Source: Actinomycetota bacterium
GTDB lineage: Bacteria > Actinomycetota > Acidimicrobiia > IMCC26256 > PALSA-610
DNA length: 64,000 nt
NCBI GenBank assembly: GCA_003134555.1
Contig: PLBO01000145.1
Coordinates: 1-64,000 of the forward strand
Direction: 5' to 3'
The notes under the pieces are model-generated. The model was not told the origin of the DNA. It worked only from the letters and a program-made list of their open reading frames with translations, and made no database searches. This document shows, one piece after another, positions 27,527-37,629 of this stretch (positions are counted from its first letter, which is position 1; the number at the start of each line of letters is the position of its first letter). A program made the position numbers and the translations under genes.

Positions 27527-27847
27527 GTGCTCGACGACGACGAGGACTACACCGACGAGCAGCCCGGCGCCGATGGCGAGCCCGACGGCGAGGTGCTCGG
27601 GCACGCGGAACCGGCACCCATCGAACGGTTCCGACGGACGGCGATCGGGTCGGTGCTGGCCGCGGGAATGTTCGGGCTGCGCGACGTGCTCGAGCCGCCC
27701 AAGGACGAGACCCCGGCGATCGTCGAGGACTGGGCCGGTGGAGAACCGTTCGACGACCCGATCGTGCTGCGGCTCGACCCCGACCACCCCGAGGACTCGA
27801 TCGTCATGGTCCGTCCGTGGCTCGACGCCAAGCGCCCGAAGCCCTGA
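27527..27847 (+). CDS. Hypothetical protein
   Basis: GTG start VLDDDEDYTDEQPGADGEPDGEVLGHAEPAPIERFRRTAIGSVLAAGMFGLRDVLEPP. Confidence 0.6.
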   Translation: MLDDDEDYTDEQPGADGEPDGEVLGHAEPAPIERFRRTAIGSVLAAGMFGLRDVLEPPKDETPAIVEDWAGGEPFDDPIVLRLDPDHPEDSIVMVRPWLDAKRPKP

Positions 27848-27908
27848 CGATCGCATCCTGATGGTCGGCAGTCGCGGGCCCGCCGCAGAGGTTCTCTAGA
27901 AACCGTCG

Positions 27909-27944
27909 CGATATCACGGGCGATATCACGGGCGATATCACGGG
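27909..27944. repeat. Three tandem 12-bp repeats CGATATCACGGG
   Basis: Direct reading; a further GATATC follows at 27954-27959. Confidence 0.95.
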
Positions 27945-28016
27945 CCCTGATGAGATATCCCTCGCGTGACGCAGTGCGACTTCGTTCGAGACGCCGGGTC
28001 GAGTTCGGCCGGGAGT

Positions 28017-29114
28017 TCAGCCGCGCGGGGTCAGCCGTTCGTGCGCGACGGTGCAACGTGCGAGTCGGTCGGGGATCGGCTCCACTCCGAGGCCGGGTCC
28101 CGTTGGGACGCGCAGCTTGCCGTCGTGGATCACGAACGGCTCCGTGAGGTCACCGTCGACGCCGAAGAACCGTTCCGACGCCGAGCAGTCGCCGGCGAGC
28201 GTGAACCCGGGCAATGCGGCGACGGCCAGCAACGCGGCGCGTCCCACACCGGTCTCGAGCATGCCGCCCGGCAACGCCGCGATCGAGCCCAGCACGCACG
28301 CGTCGTGTGTGCGCTTCGACTCCTCGATGCCGAGGCGCCCGACTTTGATCGCGAGCGCGTCACATGCGCGCCGGGCGATGACGTCACTCGCGACGGTGGC
28401 ACTCGTGATCGTCTCGTCCAGACAGATCGGAGTACGCACCTGCTCCACGAGCGTCGCATGATCGGCGACGGCCTCGGGCGCGCAGGGCTGCTCGACGCAC
28501 TGCAGGGCGAGGCCGTCGATATCGTCGAAAAGGCGCCGGGCCTCGTCGAGGGCGTAACTGCCGTTGGCGTCGGCCGCGAGTGACACCCCGGGACCGACCT
28601 CGGCGCGCGCCGCCGCCAGCACGGCGACGCCGTTTCCGGGTTCGATCTTGCATTTGATCCGTCGGTATCCGGCCTCGACGTAGGCCGCGACGGCGCGGCG
28701 CAGCGTGTCGAGGTCGTCGACCAGGCCCACGGCGACGCCTGCGTCCACGGCCGGGCGTCCGGCGCCGAGCCACCTGGCCAGCGAGATCCCATCGGCCCGC
28801 AAGCGGGCATCGAGCACGGCACATTCGAGCGCGGCACGCGCCGAGGTGTGACCGCGCACGTCGGCGAGGCCCGCGCCGGCAAACGCGCGGGGGAGAAGGT
28901 GATCGCGCAAAGCGAGCCGCGCATCGTCGATCGTCTCGCCGTCGTACGCGGGGGTGGCCGGCGCGGTGCACTCGCCCCAGCCGACGCCCGCGGCGGTGCG
29001 AACCCGGAGGAGAAGCGCTTCCTTCACCGCGGTCGTGACGTTCGCGGTCCGAAAGGGCGCGACGAGCGGCAGCCGGACGCGAAACAACTCGACCTCGCGT
29101 AGCGCGTCGTCCAC
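28017..29114 (-). CDS. menC: o-Succinylbenzoate synthase (enolase superfamily)
   Basis: YRRIKCKIEPGN...SLAADANGSY...PICLDETITS...DALAIKVGRLGIEESKR...GGMLETGVGRAALLAVAALPGFTLAGDCSASERFF. Confidence 0.82.
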   Translation of the reverse strand: MDDALREVELFRVRLPLVAPFRTANVTTAVKEALLLRVRTAAGVGWGECTAPATPAYDGETIDDARLALRDHLLPRAFAGAGLADVRGHTSARAALECAVLDARLRADGISLARWLGAGRPAVDAGVAVGLVDDLDTLRRAVAAYVEAGYRRIKCKIEPGNGVAVLAAARAEVGPGVSLAADANGSYALDEARRLFDDIDGLALQCVEQPCAPEAVADHATLVEQVRTPICLDETITSATVASDVIARRACDALAIKVGRLGIEESKRTHDACVLGSIAALPGGMLETGVGRAALLAVAALPGFTLAGDCSASERFFGVDGDLTEPFVIHDGKLRVPTGPGLGVEPIPDRLARCTVAHERLTPRG

Positions 29115-29129
29115 CCGTTCGAGCGTACG

Positions 29130-29168
29130 CGCGATCGAGCCCGGGCACGGGGCCCGGGCTCGATCGCG
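29130..29168. terminator. Strong stem-loop, likely terminator downstream of hup
   Basis: Perfect 17-bp stem CGCGATCGAGCCCGGGC / GCCCGGGCTCGATCGCG with 5-nt loop ACGGG; about 25 nt past the hup stop. Confidence 0.8.
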
Positions 29169-29192
29169 TGAAGAGAGGAGAGATTGGAACGT

Positions 29193-29585
29193 TCAGCGGC
29201 GCTTCGTCGCCTTCTTCTTGGCGGGCGCCTTCTTGGCCGCAGTCTTCTTCGCGGGTGCTTTCTTCGCCGCGGTCTTCCTGGCGGGCGCCTTCTTCGCGGG
29301 CGCCTTCTTGCCGGAGAGCACGGAGTCCTTGAATGCCTTCAACGGTGTGATGCGGGCGACGCGCTTGGCCGCGACCCGAACCTGTTCGCCCGTCGCTGGG
29401 TTACGGGCCATGCGGGCGGGACGGTCGATCCGGCGGAACTTCGCGAAGCCCGAGATCGCAACATCGTCACCCTTCGACACCGTCGCCGTGATCAGATCGG
29501 TGAGCGACGTCAGGAACTGGTCGGCCTCTCGACGGCTCCAGTCGTTGAGTTCGGCGAGCTCGTTCAGCAGCTGGCTCCGGTTCAC
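29193..29585 (-). CDS. hup: HU-family DNA-binding protein with Lys/Ala/Pro-rich C-terminal tail
   Basis: MNRSQLLNELAELNDWSRREADQFLTSLTDLITATVSKGDDVAISGFAKF...RMARNPATGEQVRVAAKRV...KKAPAKKTAAKKAPAKKKATKRR. Confidence 0.93.
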   Translation of the reverse strand: MNRSQLLNELAELNDWSRREADQFLTSLTDLITATVSKGDDVAISGFAKFRRIDRPARMARNPATGEQVRVAAKRVARITPLKAFKDSVLSGKKAPAKKAPARKTAAKKAPAKKTAAKKAPAKKKATKRR

Positions 29586-29798
29586 TTGTCCTCCATGCGA
29601 TGTTGGGAAGTTGCGGGGTGCATCGTTACACGTTCCCTACGTCGATGTGGGGATATCAGCCCAATTTCATTGGTTGTTTCGGCCCACGCCCCGGCGAACC
29701 GGCGCGGTGTTCCGCCCTGTAGTGGGTATCGGCGCCGGGGGCCGTTTCGCTCGAGGATCCGGACTCGTGGGGTGGCGTACGCGTGCCAAGGTTGGTGG

Positions 29799-30611
29799 GT
29801 GAGCCCGCCGGTCTTCGTGGACGATCCCGCCGACCCGCGCCTGGCCGACTACGTCGATCTCGCCGATCCCGACCTGCGGCGCCGCGTCGAGGCTGACCAG
29901 GGTTTCTTCATCGCGGAGTCGCCGCTCGTCGTGCGCCGGCTGCTCGAGTCGGGGCGGCGGGTCCGGTCCGTGCTGGTGACTCCCGCGCAGTACGACGCGC
30001 TCTCCGAGGCCTTCGCGCGCGCCGAATTGGACGCTCCCGTCTACATCGCAGCGGACGCGGTGCTGCGCCGGGTCGTCGGATTCGATCTGCATCGGGGCGC
30101 GGTCGCGGCCGCCGACCGCTGGCCGATGCCCGCGGTCGAAGCCGTGCTGCACAGTGCGCGCCGAGTCGCGATCTTGGAACGCGTGAACGACCACGAGAAT
30201 CTCGGAGTGCTGTTCCGGAGCGCGGCCGCGCTCGGTGTCGACGCGGTGTTGCTCGACCCCGAATGCTCCGATCCGCTGTATCGCCGCTGCGTGCGGGTCT
30301 CGATCGGCCATGTGATGCGAATCCCGTGGACGAGGATCGCGTCGATCGACGAGGTGCGCCGGGCCGGCTTCACGACGTTCGCGCTCACGCCCGCCGCCGA
30401 CGCCACGCCGATCGACCTCGTCGACTGGCCCGCGCGCGTCGCCCTGCTGCTCGGCGCCGAAGGGCCCGGCCTCTCGGATGCGTGGCTCGCCGCCGCCGCC
30501 CACCGGATACGCATCCCGATGGTTCCCGGTGCCGACTCGCTCAACGTCGCGACCGCGGCCGCGATCGCGTTCTACGCCGCTTCCGTCAGCCGACCGGAAC
30601 ATCGGCCGTGA
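29799..30611 (+). CDS. SpoU/TrmH-family RNA methyltransferase
   Basis: NDHENLGVLFRSAAALGVDAVLLDPECSDPLYRRCVRVSIGHVMRIPW...LLLGAEGPGLSD...IRIPMVPGADSLNVATAAAIAFY. Confidence 0.93.
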   Translation: MSPPVFVDDPADPRLADYVDLADPDLRRRVEADQGFFIAESPLVVRRLLESGRRVRSVLVTPAQYDALSEAFARAELDAPVYIAADAVLRRVVGFDLHRGAVAAADRWPMPAVEAVLHSARRVAILERVNDHENLGVLFRSAAALGVDAVLLDPECSDPLYRRCVRVSIGHVMRIPWTRIASIDEVRRAGFTTFALTPAADATPIDLVDWPARVALLLGAEGPGLSDAWLAAAAHRIRIPMVPGADSLNVATAAAIAFYAASVSRPEHRP

Positions 30612-32250
30612 TCAGCCCGTCTTCCACTTCGATGTGGCGGGTCAGCGAGATCGCGTTGAGCAGGGCGCGATCGTGCGTGACGAGCAGCAGGGTGCCCGGG
30701 TAGTTCTCGAGCGCCGATTCGAGCTGTTCGATCGCGGGCAGGTCGAGGTGGTTCGTCGGTTCGTCGAGCACGAGGCAGTTGACGCCCTTGGCCCCGAGCA
30801 GCGCGAGCGATGCACGGGTGCGCTCGCCCGGCGAGAGCGAGTCGGCCGGCCGCGCGACGTGTTCGGCGCCCAGGCCGAACTTCGCGAGCAGCGACCGCGC
30901 CGCGCTCGGTACCAGTGCGCTCGCGGTCTCGAAGCGAGCGAGGAGTGGCGCCTCGCCGGAGAACGCGCCGCGGGCCTGGTCGAGCTCTCCGACGATCACA
31001 CCCGGCCCGAGCGACCGTTCGCCGGCGTCGAGTCGCCGCCGCCCGATGACGACGTCGAGCAAGGTCGTCTTGCCGCTTCCGTTCGCGCCGAGGATCGCGA
31101 CGCGCTCGCCGTATTCGATCTGCAGATCGATCGGGCCGAGCGTGAAGTCGCCCCTCCGCACCGTCGCGCCCGCGAGGCGCGCGACGACCGCGCCGCTGCG
31201 GGGCGCGGTCGCGATCTCCATGCGCAGGTCCCAGCCCTCCCACGGCTTGTCGATCGCGTTTGCCTCGAGCCGCGTGAGCGCGCGGTCGGTGATCTTGGCC
31301 TTGGCGGCGACGTGCTCGCTGCTGTTGCGCCGGAACTCCCGGATGTGCTTGTCGTTCTCGCCCGACTTCTTGAGCTTGGCCTTGCCCTGCACCGACCATT
31401 GGCGCTGGCGTTGCGCCCGATCGCGCAGCTCGCCGCGCTGGGCGCGGTACTCCGCGTACTCCTCCTGGGCATGACGGCGCGCCGTGGCCTGCTCGTCGAG
31501 GTACGCCTGCCAACCACCGGCGTACTCGGTTGCCGAGTGCTGCTGCTCGTCGAGCTCCAACACCGACGTGATCGTGCGGTCGAGGAACGCGCGGTCGTGC
31601 GACACGATCATCGCGCCGCCCGCGAGCTCGTCGTGCAGGAACCGTTCCAGGCGTTCGAGACCGGCGAAGTCGAGGTCGTTGGTGGGCTCGTCGAGCAGGA
31701 AGACGTCGAAGCGGGCGAGCACGATCGCCGCGAGACTCGCGCGCGCCGCCTGACCCCCCGACAGCGCCTGCATGTCGAGGTCGAGCACGCGCGTCGGCAG
31801 GCCGAGGTCGGCGCACACCGCACCGACGCGCGCGTCGAAGTCGGCGGCGCCCAGCCCGAGATAGCGCTCGAGCGCTGTGGCGTAGGTGTCGTCGGCCCCC
31901 GGCGCCTGATCGGCGAGCGCGGCCGACGCGCGCCGCAACTTCTCGTCGGCGTCGCCGACCCCCGTGCGGCGAGCGAGATAGGCGCGCACGCTTTCACCGG
32001 CGCGCCGTTCCGGCTCTTGCGGGAGGTAGCCCACGGTCGCGGTCGGCGGGGTCATCGTGACGGTTCCCGAATCGGGCGCGTCGAGCCCGGCCAGGATCTT
32101 GAGCAGCGTCGACTTGCCGGTGCCGTTGGGCGCGACGACGCCGACCCGGTGCAGCGGTCCGACGGTGCACGACACGCGATCGAGCACGACGCGCGGCCCG
32201 AACGACTTGGTGAGATCACGGGCGACGAGGGAGGCGAAGGAAGATGACAC
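30586..32250 (-). CDS. ABC-F family ATPase
   Basis: Two ABC domains; GTG start VSSSFASLVARDLTKSFGPRVVLDRV; LSGGQAARASLAAIVLARFDVFLLDEPTNDLDFAGLERLE and LSPGERTRASLALLGAKGVNCLVLDEPTNHLDLPAIEQLE. Confidence 0.93.
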   Translation of the reverse strand: MSSSFASLVARDLTKSFGPRVVLDRVSCTVGPLHRVGVVAPNGTGKSTLLKILAGLDAPDSGTVTMTPPTATVGYLPQEPERRAGESVRAYLARRTGVGDADEKLRRASAALADQAPGADDTYATALERYLGLGAADFDARVGAVCADLGLPTRVLDLDMQALSGGQAARASLAAIVLARFDVFLLDEPTNDLDFAGLERLERFLHDELAGGAMIVSHDRAFLDRTITSVLELDEQQHSATEYAGGWQAYLDEQATARRHAQEEYAEYRAQRGELRDRAQRQRQWSVQGKAKLKKSGENDKHIREFRRNSSEHVAAKAKITDRALTRLEANAIDKPWEGWDLRMEIATAPRSGAVVARLAGATVRRGDFTLGPIDLQIEYGERVAILGANGSGKTTLLDVVIGRRRLDAGERSLGPGVIVGELDQARGAFSGEAPLLARFETASALVPSAARSLLAKFGLGAEHVARPADSLSPGERTRASLALLGAKGVNCLVLDEPTNHLDLPAIEQLESALENYPGTLLLVTHDRALLNAISLTRHIEVEDGLITADVPVG

Positions 32251-32346
32251 GGCGGCACCTGCGGTCGAGCGGTGGACAAGAGGCTCGGAGGGCGGCCGGA
32301 TCACGACATCGGCATCAAGGCTACCGGGCGCGCGAGCATCGACCTC

Positions 32347-32928
32347 GTGAATTCACCCGATCGGGAATCTGTGGCGACGCTCGAGCTGGACGACGACGGT
32401 GAGGCGGTCGGGCTCCGGGTGGTCGACGCCCGCCATCCGGGCGAGGCGTTCGAACGAGCTCGGCTCGTCGACGTCGAGCTGGTGCGCTGCGACCTGTCGG
32501 GTTGCGACTTCTCCGAATCGGTCTGGCAGCGGGTGAAGCTCGTGGATTGCCGCGCGTCGGCCATCGAGCTGCCGCAGGCGAACCTCCGCGAGGTCACGTT
32601 CGCCGACTGCAAGCTGGACGACGCGAATTTCCGGCTCGCCAAGCTGCAGCGCGTCCGCTTCGACGCGTCGGTGCTCGGCGGCGCCGAGTTCGTAGGCGCG
32701 CAGCTCGCCGAGGTGTCGTTCGACGGCAGCGATCTCGCGGGCGCCGATCTGTCGAACGCGAAGTGCGCCGCGGTCGACCTGCGCGGGGCGAGGCTCGACG
32801 GTCTGCGCGGCGTTGCCTCCCTCGCCGGCGCGACGATCGGTGTCGACCAGCTGGTGGGCATCGCGCCCGCACTCGCTCAGGCCCTGGGGCTGCGGGTACT
32901 CGCCGACGGGCAGGACCCCGACGGCTGA
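32347..32928 (+). CDS. Pentapeptide-repeat protein
   Basis: GTG start; ARLVDVELVRCDLSGCDFSESVWQRVKLVDCRASAIELPQANLREVTFADCKLDDANFRLAKLQRVRFD...GSDLAGADLSNAKCAAVDLRGARLDGL. Confidence 0.85.
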   Translation: MNSPDRESVATLELDDDGEAVGLRVVDARHPGEAFERARLVDVELVRCDLSGCDFSESVWQRVKLVDCRASAIELPQANLREVTFADCKLDDANFRLAKLQRVRFDASVLGGAEFVGAQLAEVSFDGSDLAGADLSNAKCAAVDLRGARLDGLRGVASLAGATIGVDQLVGIAPALAQALGLRVLADGQDPDG

Positions 32929-33089
32929 GGCGATTTGCCTCGCCCGGCCGGCGGCCCGAACGGCGGAGTTAGTTCGACCAAACGATCCTCCTCGCAGCTA
33001 CAATCCTTGTGCTCCGCCACGGGCCAATGTCGTCCCGCGGTGGCCAGATCCCAACGGAGCTGACCGCCTGAAACGAGGACGACACCGCA

Positions 33090-36000
33090 GTGGCCGATCG
33101 CGAGCTACCCCCGCTCTACGACCCCCGATTCGAGCACGACGCGTGCGGCGTCGGCTTCGTCGTCGACGTGCAGGGTCGCAAGAGCCACGGGATCGTCGAA
33201 CAGGCGCTCACGGCCGTCTGCTGCCTGAACCACCGGGGCGCGGCCGGCGCGGAACCCGACACCGGTGACGGCGCGGGCATCTTGGTGCAGATGCCCGACA
33301 CCTTCTACCGGGCGACCGTCGGATTCACGTTGCCGCCCGCCGGTGCCTACGCGACGGGGATCGCGTTCGTGCCGGTCGACCGCGTCGACGCCACGACGGA
33401 TGCGGTCGCCAAGGTGTTCGCCGACGAGGGCTTCGACGTGTTGGGTTGGCGAGTGGTGCCGGTCGACGCAACCCAGCCCGGCGCGTCGGCACGCGAGTTG
33501 ATGCCCGCGTTCGTGCAGGTGTTCGTCGCCAAGAACGGTCTGGTCGGCGCCGAGCTCGAACGGCACGTTTACCTCGCCCGTAAGCGCATCGAGCACGAGA
33601 CCGAGGCCTACTTCGCGTCACTCAGCAGCCGGGTCGTCGTGTACAAGGGCATGCTCACGCCCGACCAACTCGAGGCCTTCTACCCCGACTTGCTCGACGA
33701 GCGATTCGAGAGCGCGCTCGCGCTCGTGCACTCGCGCTTCAGCACGAACACGTTTCCGAGCTGGCCGCTCGCGCACCCCTACCGGATGCTCGCCCACAAC
33801 GGTGAGATCAACACGGTCCAGGGCAACGAGAACTGGATGCGCGCCCGTGAAGGCGTGATGGCGAGCGACGTGCTTCCGGGCGATCTCGAGCGCGCTTTCC
33901 CGATCTGCACGCCCGCGGCGTCCGACACCGCTCGCTTCGACGAGGCGCTCGAGCTGCTCAACCTCGCCGGACGTCCGCTCCACCACGCGATCTTGATGAT
34001 GATCCCGGAAGCGTGGGAGAACCACGAGAGCATGGACGCGCCGCGCAAGGCGTTCTACCGGTACCACGCGTCGCTGATGGAGCCGTGGGACGGACCGGCT
34101 TCGATCGCGTTCAGCGATGGAACGGTGATCGGTGCGGTCCTCGACCGGAACGGCCTGCGGCCGTCGCGCTACTGGGTTACCGACGACGACCGCGTGATCA
34201 TGGCGAGCGAGGTCGGTGTGCTCGACATCGACCCGGCGAAGATCGTGAAGAAGGGGCGGTTGGAGCCGGGGAAGATCTTCCTCGTCGACACCGCCCAGCG
34301 TCGCATCATTCCCGACGAGGAGATCAAGGCCGATCTCGCCGCGCAGCACCCGTACCAAGAGTGGCTCGACGCCGGGCTCGTCCATCTCGAAGACCTGCCG
34401 CCACAGTTCCCGCTCGTTCCGCAGCACAGCTCCGCGGTACAGCAGCAACGCATGTTCGGCTACACCGAAGAAGATCTGCGCCTGATCATCGCGCCCATGG
34501 CGCGCAACGCGGTCGAGTCGCTCGGCTCGATGGGCACCGACACGCCGGTGCCCGTTCTCTCCGATCGTCCGCGCATGCTCTACGAGTACTTCAAGCAGCT
34601 GTTCGCGCAGGTCACGAACCCGCCGCTCGACGCCAACTTCGAGGTGCTCGTCACGTCGCTCAATTCGGTGCTCGGCCCGGAGGGCAACCTGCTCGACCCC
34701 ACGCCCGAATCGTGTCGCCAGATCGTGTGCTCCACCCCGATCCTCACCAACGAGGAGCTGGCCAAGCTGCGCTACATCGACGACGCCGACTCCGCGGTTC
34801 CGGGGTTCACGCCGTTCACGGTGTACTGCCAATACCCGGTCGCCGAGGGTGGCGACGGACTGCGTATGGCGATCGACAACGTGCGCACACAAGTGAGCGA
34901 AGCCATCGCGAGCGGCGCGAACATCGTGATCCTCTCCGACCGTTACGCCGACGCGGAGAACGCGCCCATCCCCGCGTTGCTCATCACGGCTGCGGTGCAC
35001 CACCACCTCGTACGCGAGAAGACGCGCACGCGTGTCGGGCTCGTGATCGAGACGGGCGAGGCGCGCGAGGTGCACCACTTCGCGTTGTTGTTGGGTTACG
35101 GCGCGGGCGGCATCAACCCTTATCTCGCGTTCGACACCATCCGCGACCTGTGCCGCGAGGGCGTGTTGAGCGGGATGACGGAACGCAAGGCCGTCAAGAA
35201 CTACGTGAAGGCCGCGGGCAAGGGCATCCTCAAGGTGATGTCGAAGATGGGCATCTCCACCGTCGCCTCCTACACGGGCGCCCAGATCTTCGAGGCGGTC
35301 GGCCTGCAGAAGTCGCTCATCGACGAGTACTTCACCGGCACCGCGTCGCGCATCGAGGGCATCGACCTCGACGTGATCGCCGAGGAGGTCGCGCAGCGCC
35401 ACAACATCGCGTATCCCGACCGACCCAGCGAGCTCGCGCACCGCGAGCTGACCGTGGGTGGCGAGTACCAGTGGCGCCGAGAAGGCGAGTACCACCTCTT
35501 CAACCCGGAGACGGTGTTCAAGCTCCAACACTCGACTCGCTCGCGCCGCTACGACGTGTTCAAGCAGTACACGAAGCTCGTCGACGAGCAGTCGCGCCGC
35601 ATCGCGACGTTGCGCGGCCTGTTCGAGCTGCGCACCAGCGAACGCGCGCCCGTGCCGATCGACGAGGTCGAACCGGTTGAGGCGATCGTGAAGCGCTTCT
35701 CGAGCGGCGCGATGAGCTACGGATCCATCTCGAAGGAAGCGCACGAGAACATCGCAATCGCGATGAACCGTCTGGGCGCGCGCTCCAATACCGGCGAGGG
35801 CGGCGAGGATCCCGACCGGTTCGTGCGCGACGCCAACGGCGACTCGCGCCGCAGCGCGATCAAGCAGGTCGCTTCGGGGCGTTTCGGCGTGACGAGTGAG
35901 TACCTCGTGAACGCCGACGACCTGCAGATCAAGATGGCGCAGGGCGCGAAGCCGGGTGAAGGTGGCGAGCTCCCGGGCCACAAGGTGTATCCGTGGATCG

Positions 36001-37616
36001 CGAAGACGCGGCACTCCACGCCGGGTGTGGGGCTCATCTCGCCGCCGCCGCACCACGACATCTACTCGATCGAAGATCTCAAGCAGCTGATCCACGACCT
36101 GAAGAACGCGAACGACCGCGCCCGCGTGCACGTGAAGCTCGTCGCCGAGGTGGGCGTCGGTACGGTCGCCGCGGGCGTGTCGAAGGCCCATGCCGACGTC
36201 GTGCTGATCTCCGGTCACGACGGGGGCACCGGCGCGGCGCGGCTCACCTCGATCAAGCACGCCGGCGCGCCGTGGGAGCTCGGCCTCGCGGAGACGCAGC
36301 AGACGTTGCTGTTGAACGGGCTGCGCGACCGCATCGTCGTGCAGGTCGACGGGCAGCTCAAGACCGGTCGCGACGTCGTGATCGCGGCGCTGCTCGGAGC
36401 CGAGGAATTCGGCTTCGCCACCGCGCCGCTCGTCGTGAGCGGATGCATCATGATGCGCGTCTGTCACCTCGACACCTGTCCGGTCGGCGTCGCCACTCAG
36501 AATCCGGAGCTGCGCAAGAAGTTCTCGGGCAAGCCCGAGTTCGTCGTCAATTTCTTCGAGTTCATCGCGGAGGAGGTGCGCGAGCTGCTCGCGGCGCTGG
36601 GCTTCCGCACGATCGAGGAGGCCATCGGCCACGTCGAGATGCTCGATGTACACCGCGCGGTCGAACACTGGAAGGCTCGAGGTCTCGACCTCTCGCCGAT
36701 CCTCGCAACGCCCGTCAACAAGTACGAGCAGACGATGTTCTGTTCGAAGCCGCAGGATCACGGGCTCGATCGGGCGCTCGACCGGGAGCTGATCGCCGAC
36801 GCGCGCGCCGTGCTCGAAAGCGGCGAAGGACAGCTGCGCAAGTCGTACGACATCCGCAACACGAACCGAACCGTCGGAACGATGCTCGGGTCGGAGCTCA
36901 CGCGCCGGTGGGGCGGCGACGGCCTGCCCGACGGAACCATCGATCTCACGTTCCATGGTTCGGCCGGCCAGAGTTTCGGCGCGTTCGTGCCGCGGGGCAT
37001 CGTGCTCCGGCTCGAAGGCGACGCCAACGACTACTTCGGCAAGGGCCTGTCCGGCGGCACGCTGGTGTTGCGCCCGGCGCGCGTCGCGAAGTTCGTCGCG
37101 GAAGAGAACATCATCGCGGGCAACGTGATCCTCTACGGCGCGACCGGCGGGAACGTGTTCATCCGGGGCGTGGTGGGCGAGCGGTTCTGCGTGCGCAACT
37201 CCGGCGCGACCGCGGTGGTCGAAGGTGTCGGCGACCACGGCTGCGAGTACATGACCGGTGGGCGCGCCGTGATCCTCGGGCCGACGGGCCGTAACTTCGC
37301 GGCCGGGATGAGCGGCGGGTTCGCGTTCGTGCTCGATCCCGACCGGTCACTGTTCCTGCGTATGAACCGCGAGATGGTCGATCTCGACCTCCTCGACGAC
37401 GAGGACATCGAGTGGCTGCGCGGGGTCATCACGATGCACCTCGAGCTGACGGGCTCGGCGGTCGCGGAGCGCGTGCTGTCGAACTGGTTCCAGAACGTCC
37501 GGCAGTTCACGAAGATCTTCCCGAAGGACTACAAGCGTGTGCTCGAAGCTCAACGCGACGCCGTCGAACGCGGCGTCGACGTCGACGAAGCAGTCATGGC
37601 CGCGGCCCGTGGGTGA
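33090..37616 (+). CDS. gltB: Glutamate synthase large subunit
   Basis: GTG start; [94 protein letters not shown]; 1508 aa. Confidence 0.97.
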   Translation: MADRELPPLYDPRFEHDACGVGFVVDVQGRKSHGIVEQALTAVCCLNHRGAAGAEPDTGDGAGILVQMPDTFYRATVGFTLPPAGAYATGIAFVPVDRVDATTDAVAKVFADEGFDVLGWRVVPVDATQPGASARELMPAFVQVFVAKNGLVGAELERHVYLARKRIEHETEAYFASLSSRVVVYKGMLTPDQLEAFYPDLLDERFESALALVHSRFSTNTFPSWPLAHPYRMLAHNGEINTVQGNENWMRAREGVMASDVLPGDLERAFPICTPAASDTARFDEALELLNLAGRPLHHAILMMIPEAWENHESMDAPRKAFYRYHASLMEPWDGPASIAFSDGTVIGAVLDRNGLRPSRYWVTDDDRVIMASEVGVLDIDPAKIVKKGRLEPGKIFLVDTAQRRIIPDEEIKADLAAQHPYQEWLDAGLVHLEDLPPQFPLVPQHSSAVQQQRMFGYTEEDLRLIIAPMARNAVESLGSMGTDTPVPVLSDRPRMLYEYFKQLFAQVTNPPLDANFEVLVTSLNSVLGPEGNLLDPTPESCRQIVCSTPILTNEELAKLRYIDDADSAVPGFTPFTVYCQYPVAEGGDGLRMAIDNVRTQVSEAIASGANIVILSDRYADAENAPIPALLITAAVHHHLVREKTRTRVGLVIETGEAREVHHFALLLGYGAGGINPYLAFDTIRDLCREGVLSGMTERKAVKNYVKAAGKGILKVMSKMGISTVASYTGAQIFEAVGLQKSLIDEYFTGTASRIEGIDLDVIAEEVAQRHNIAYPDRPSELAHRELTVGGEYQWRREGEYHLFNPETVFKLQHSTRSRRYDVFKQYTKLVDEQSRRIATLRGLFELRTSERAPVPIDEVEPVEAIVKRFSSGAMSYGSISKEAHENIAIAMNRLGARSNTGEGGEDPDRFVRDANGDSRRSAIKQVASGRFGVTSEYLVNADDLQIKMAQGAKPGEGGELPGHKVYPWIAKTRHSTPGVGLISPPPHHDIYSIEDLKQLIHDLKNANDRARVHVKLVAEVGVGTVAAGVSKAHADVVLISGHDGGTGAARLTSIKHAGAPWELGLAETQQTLLLNGLRDRIVVQVDGQLKTGRDVVIAALLGAEEFGFATAPLVVSGCIMMRVCHLDTCPVGVATQNPELRKKFSGKPEFVVNFFEFIAEEVRELLAALGFRTIEEAIGHVEMLDVHRAVEHWKARGLDLSPILATPVNKYEQTMFCSKPQDHGLDRALDRELIADARAVLESGEGQLRKSYDIRNTNRTVGTMLGSELTRRWGGDGLPDGTIDLTFHGSAGQSFGAFVPRGIVLRLEGDANDYFGKGLSGGTLVLRPARVAKFVAEENIIAGNVILYGATGGNVFIRGVVGERFCVRNSGATAVVEGVGDHGCEYMTGGRAVILGPTGRNFAAGMSGGFAFVLDPDRSLFLRMNREMVDLDLLDDEDIEWLRGVITMHLELTGSAVAERVLSNWFQNVRQFTKIFPKDYKRVLEAQRDAVERGVDVDEAVMAAARG

Positions 37617-37629
37617 GACAACTGGGTTC

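Noticed and set aside
32999-33004. TACAAT as a gltB -10 promoter element
   Set aside because: No convincing -35 at 16-18 bp spacing; too weak to annotate.
33618-37238. 1206-aa ORF antisense to gltB
   Set aside because: gltB is unambiguous on the plus strand. The antisense translation is His/Arg/Asp/Val-rich without domain motifs, a known artefact of high-GC codon bias.
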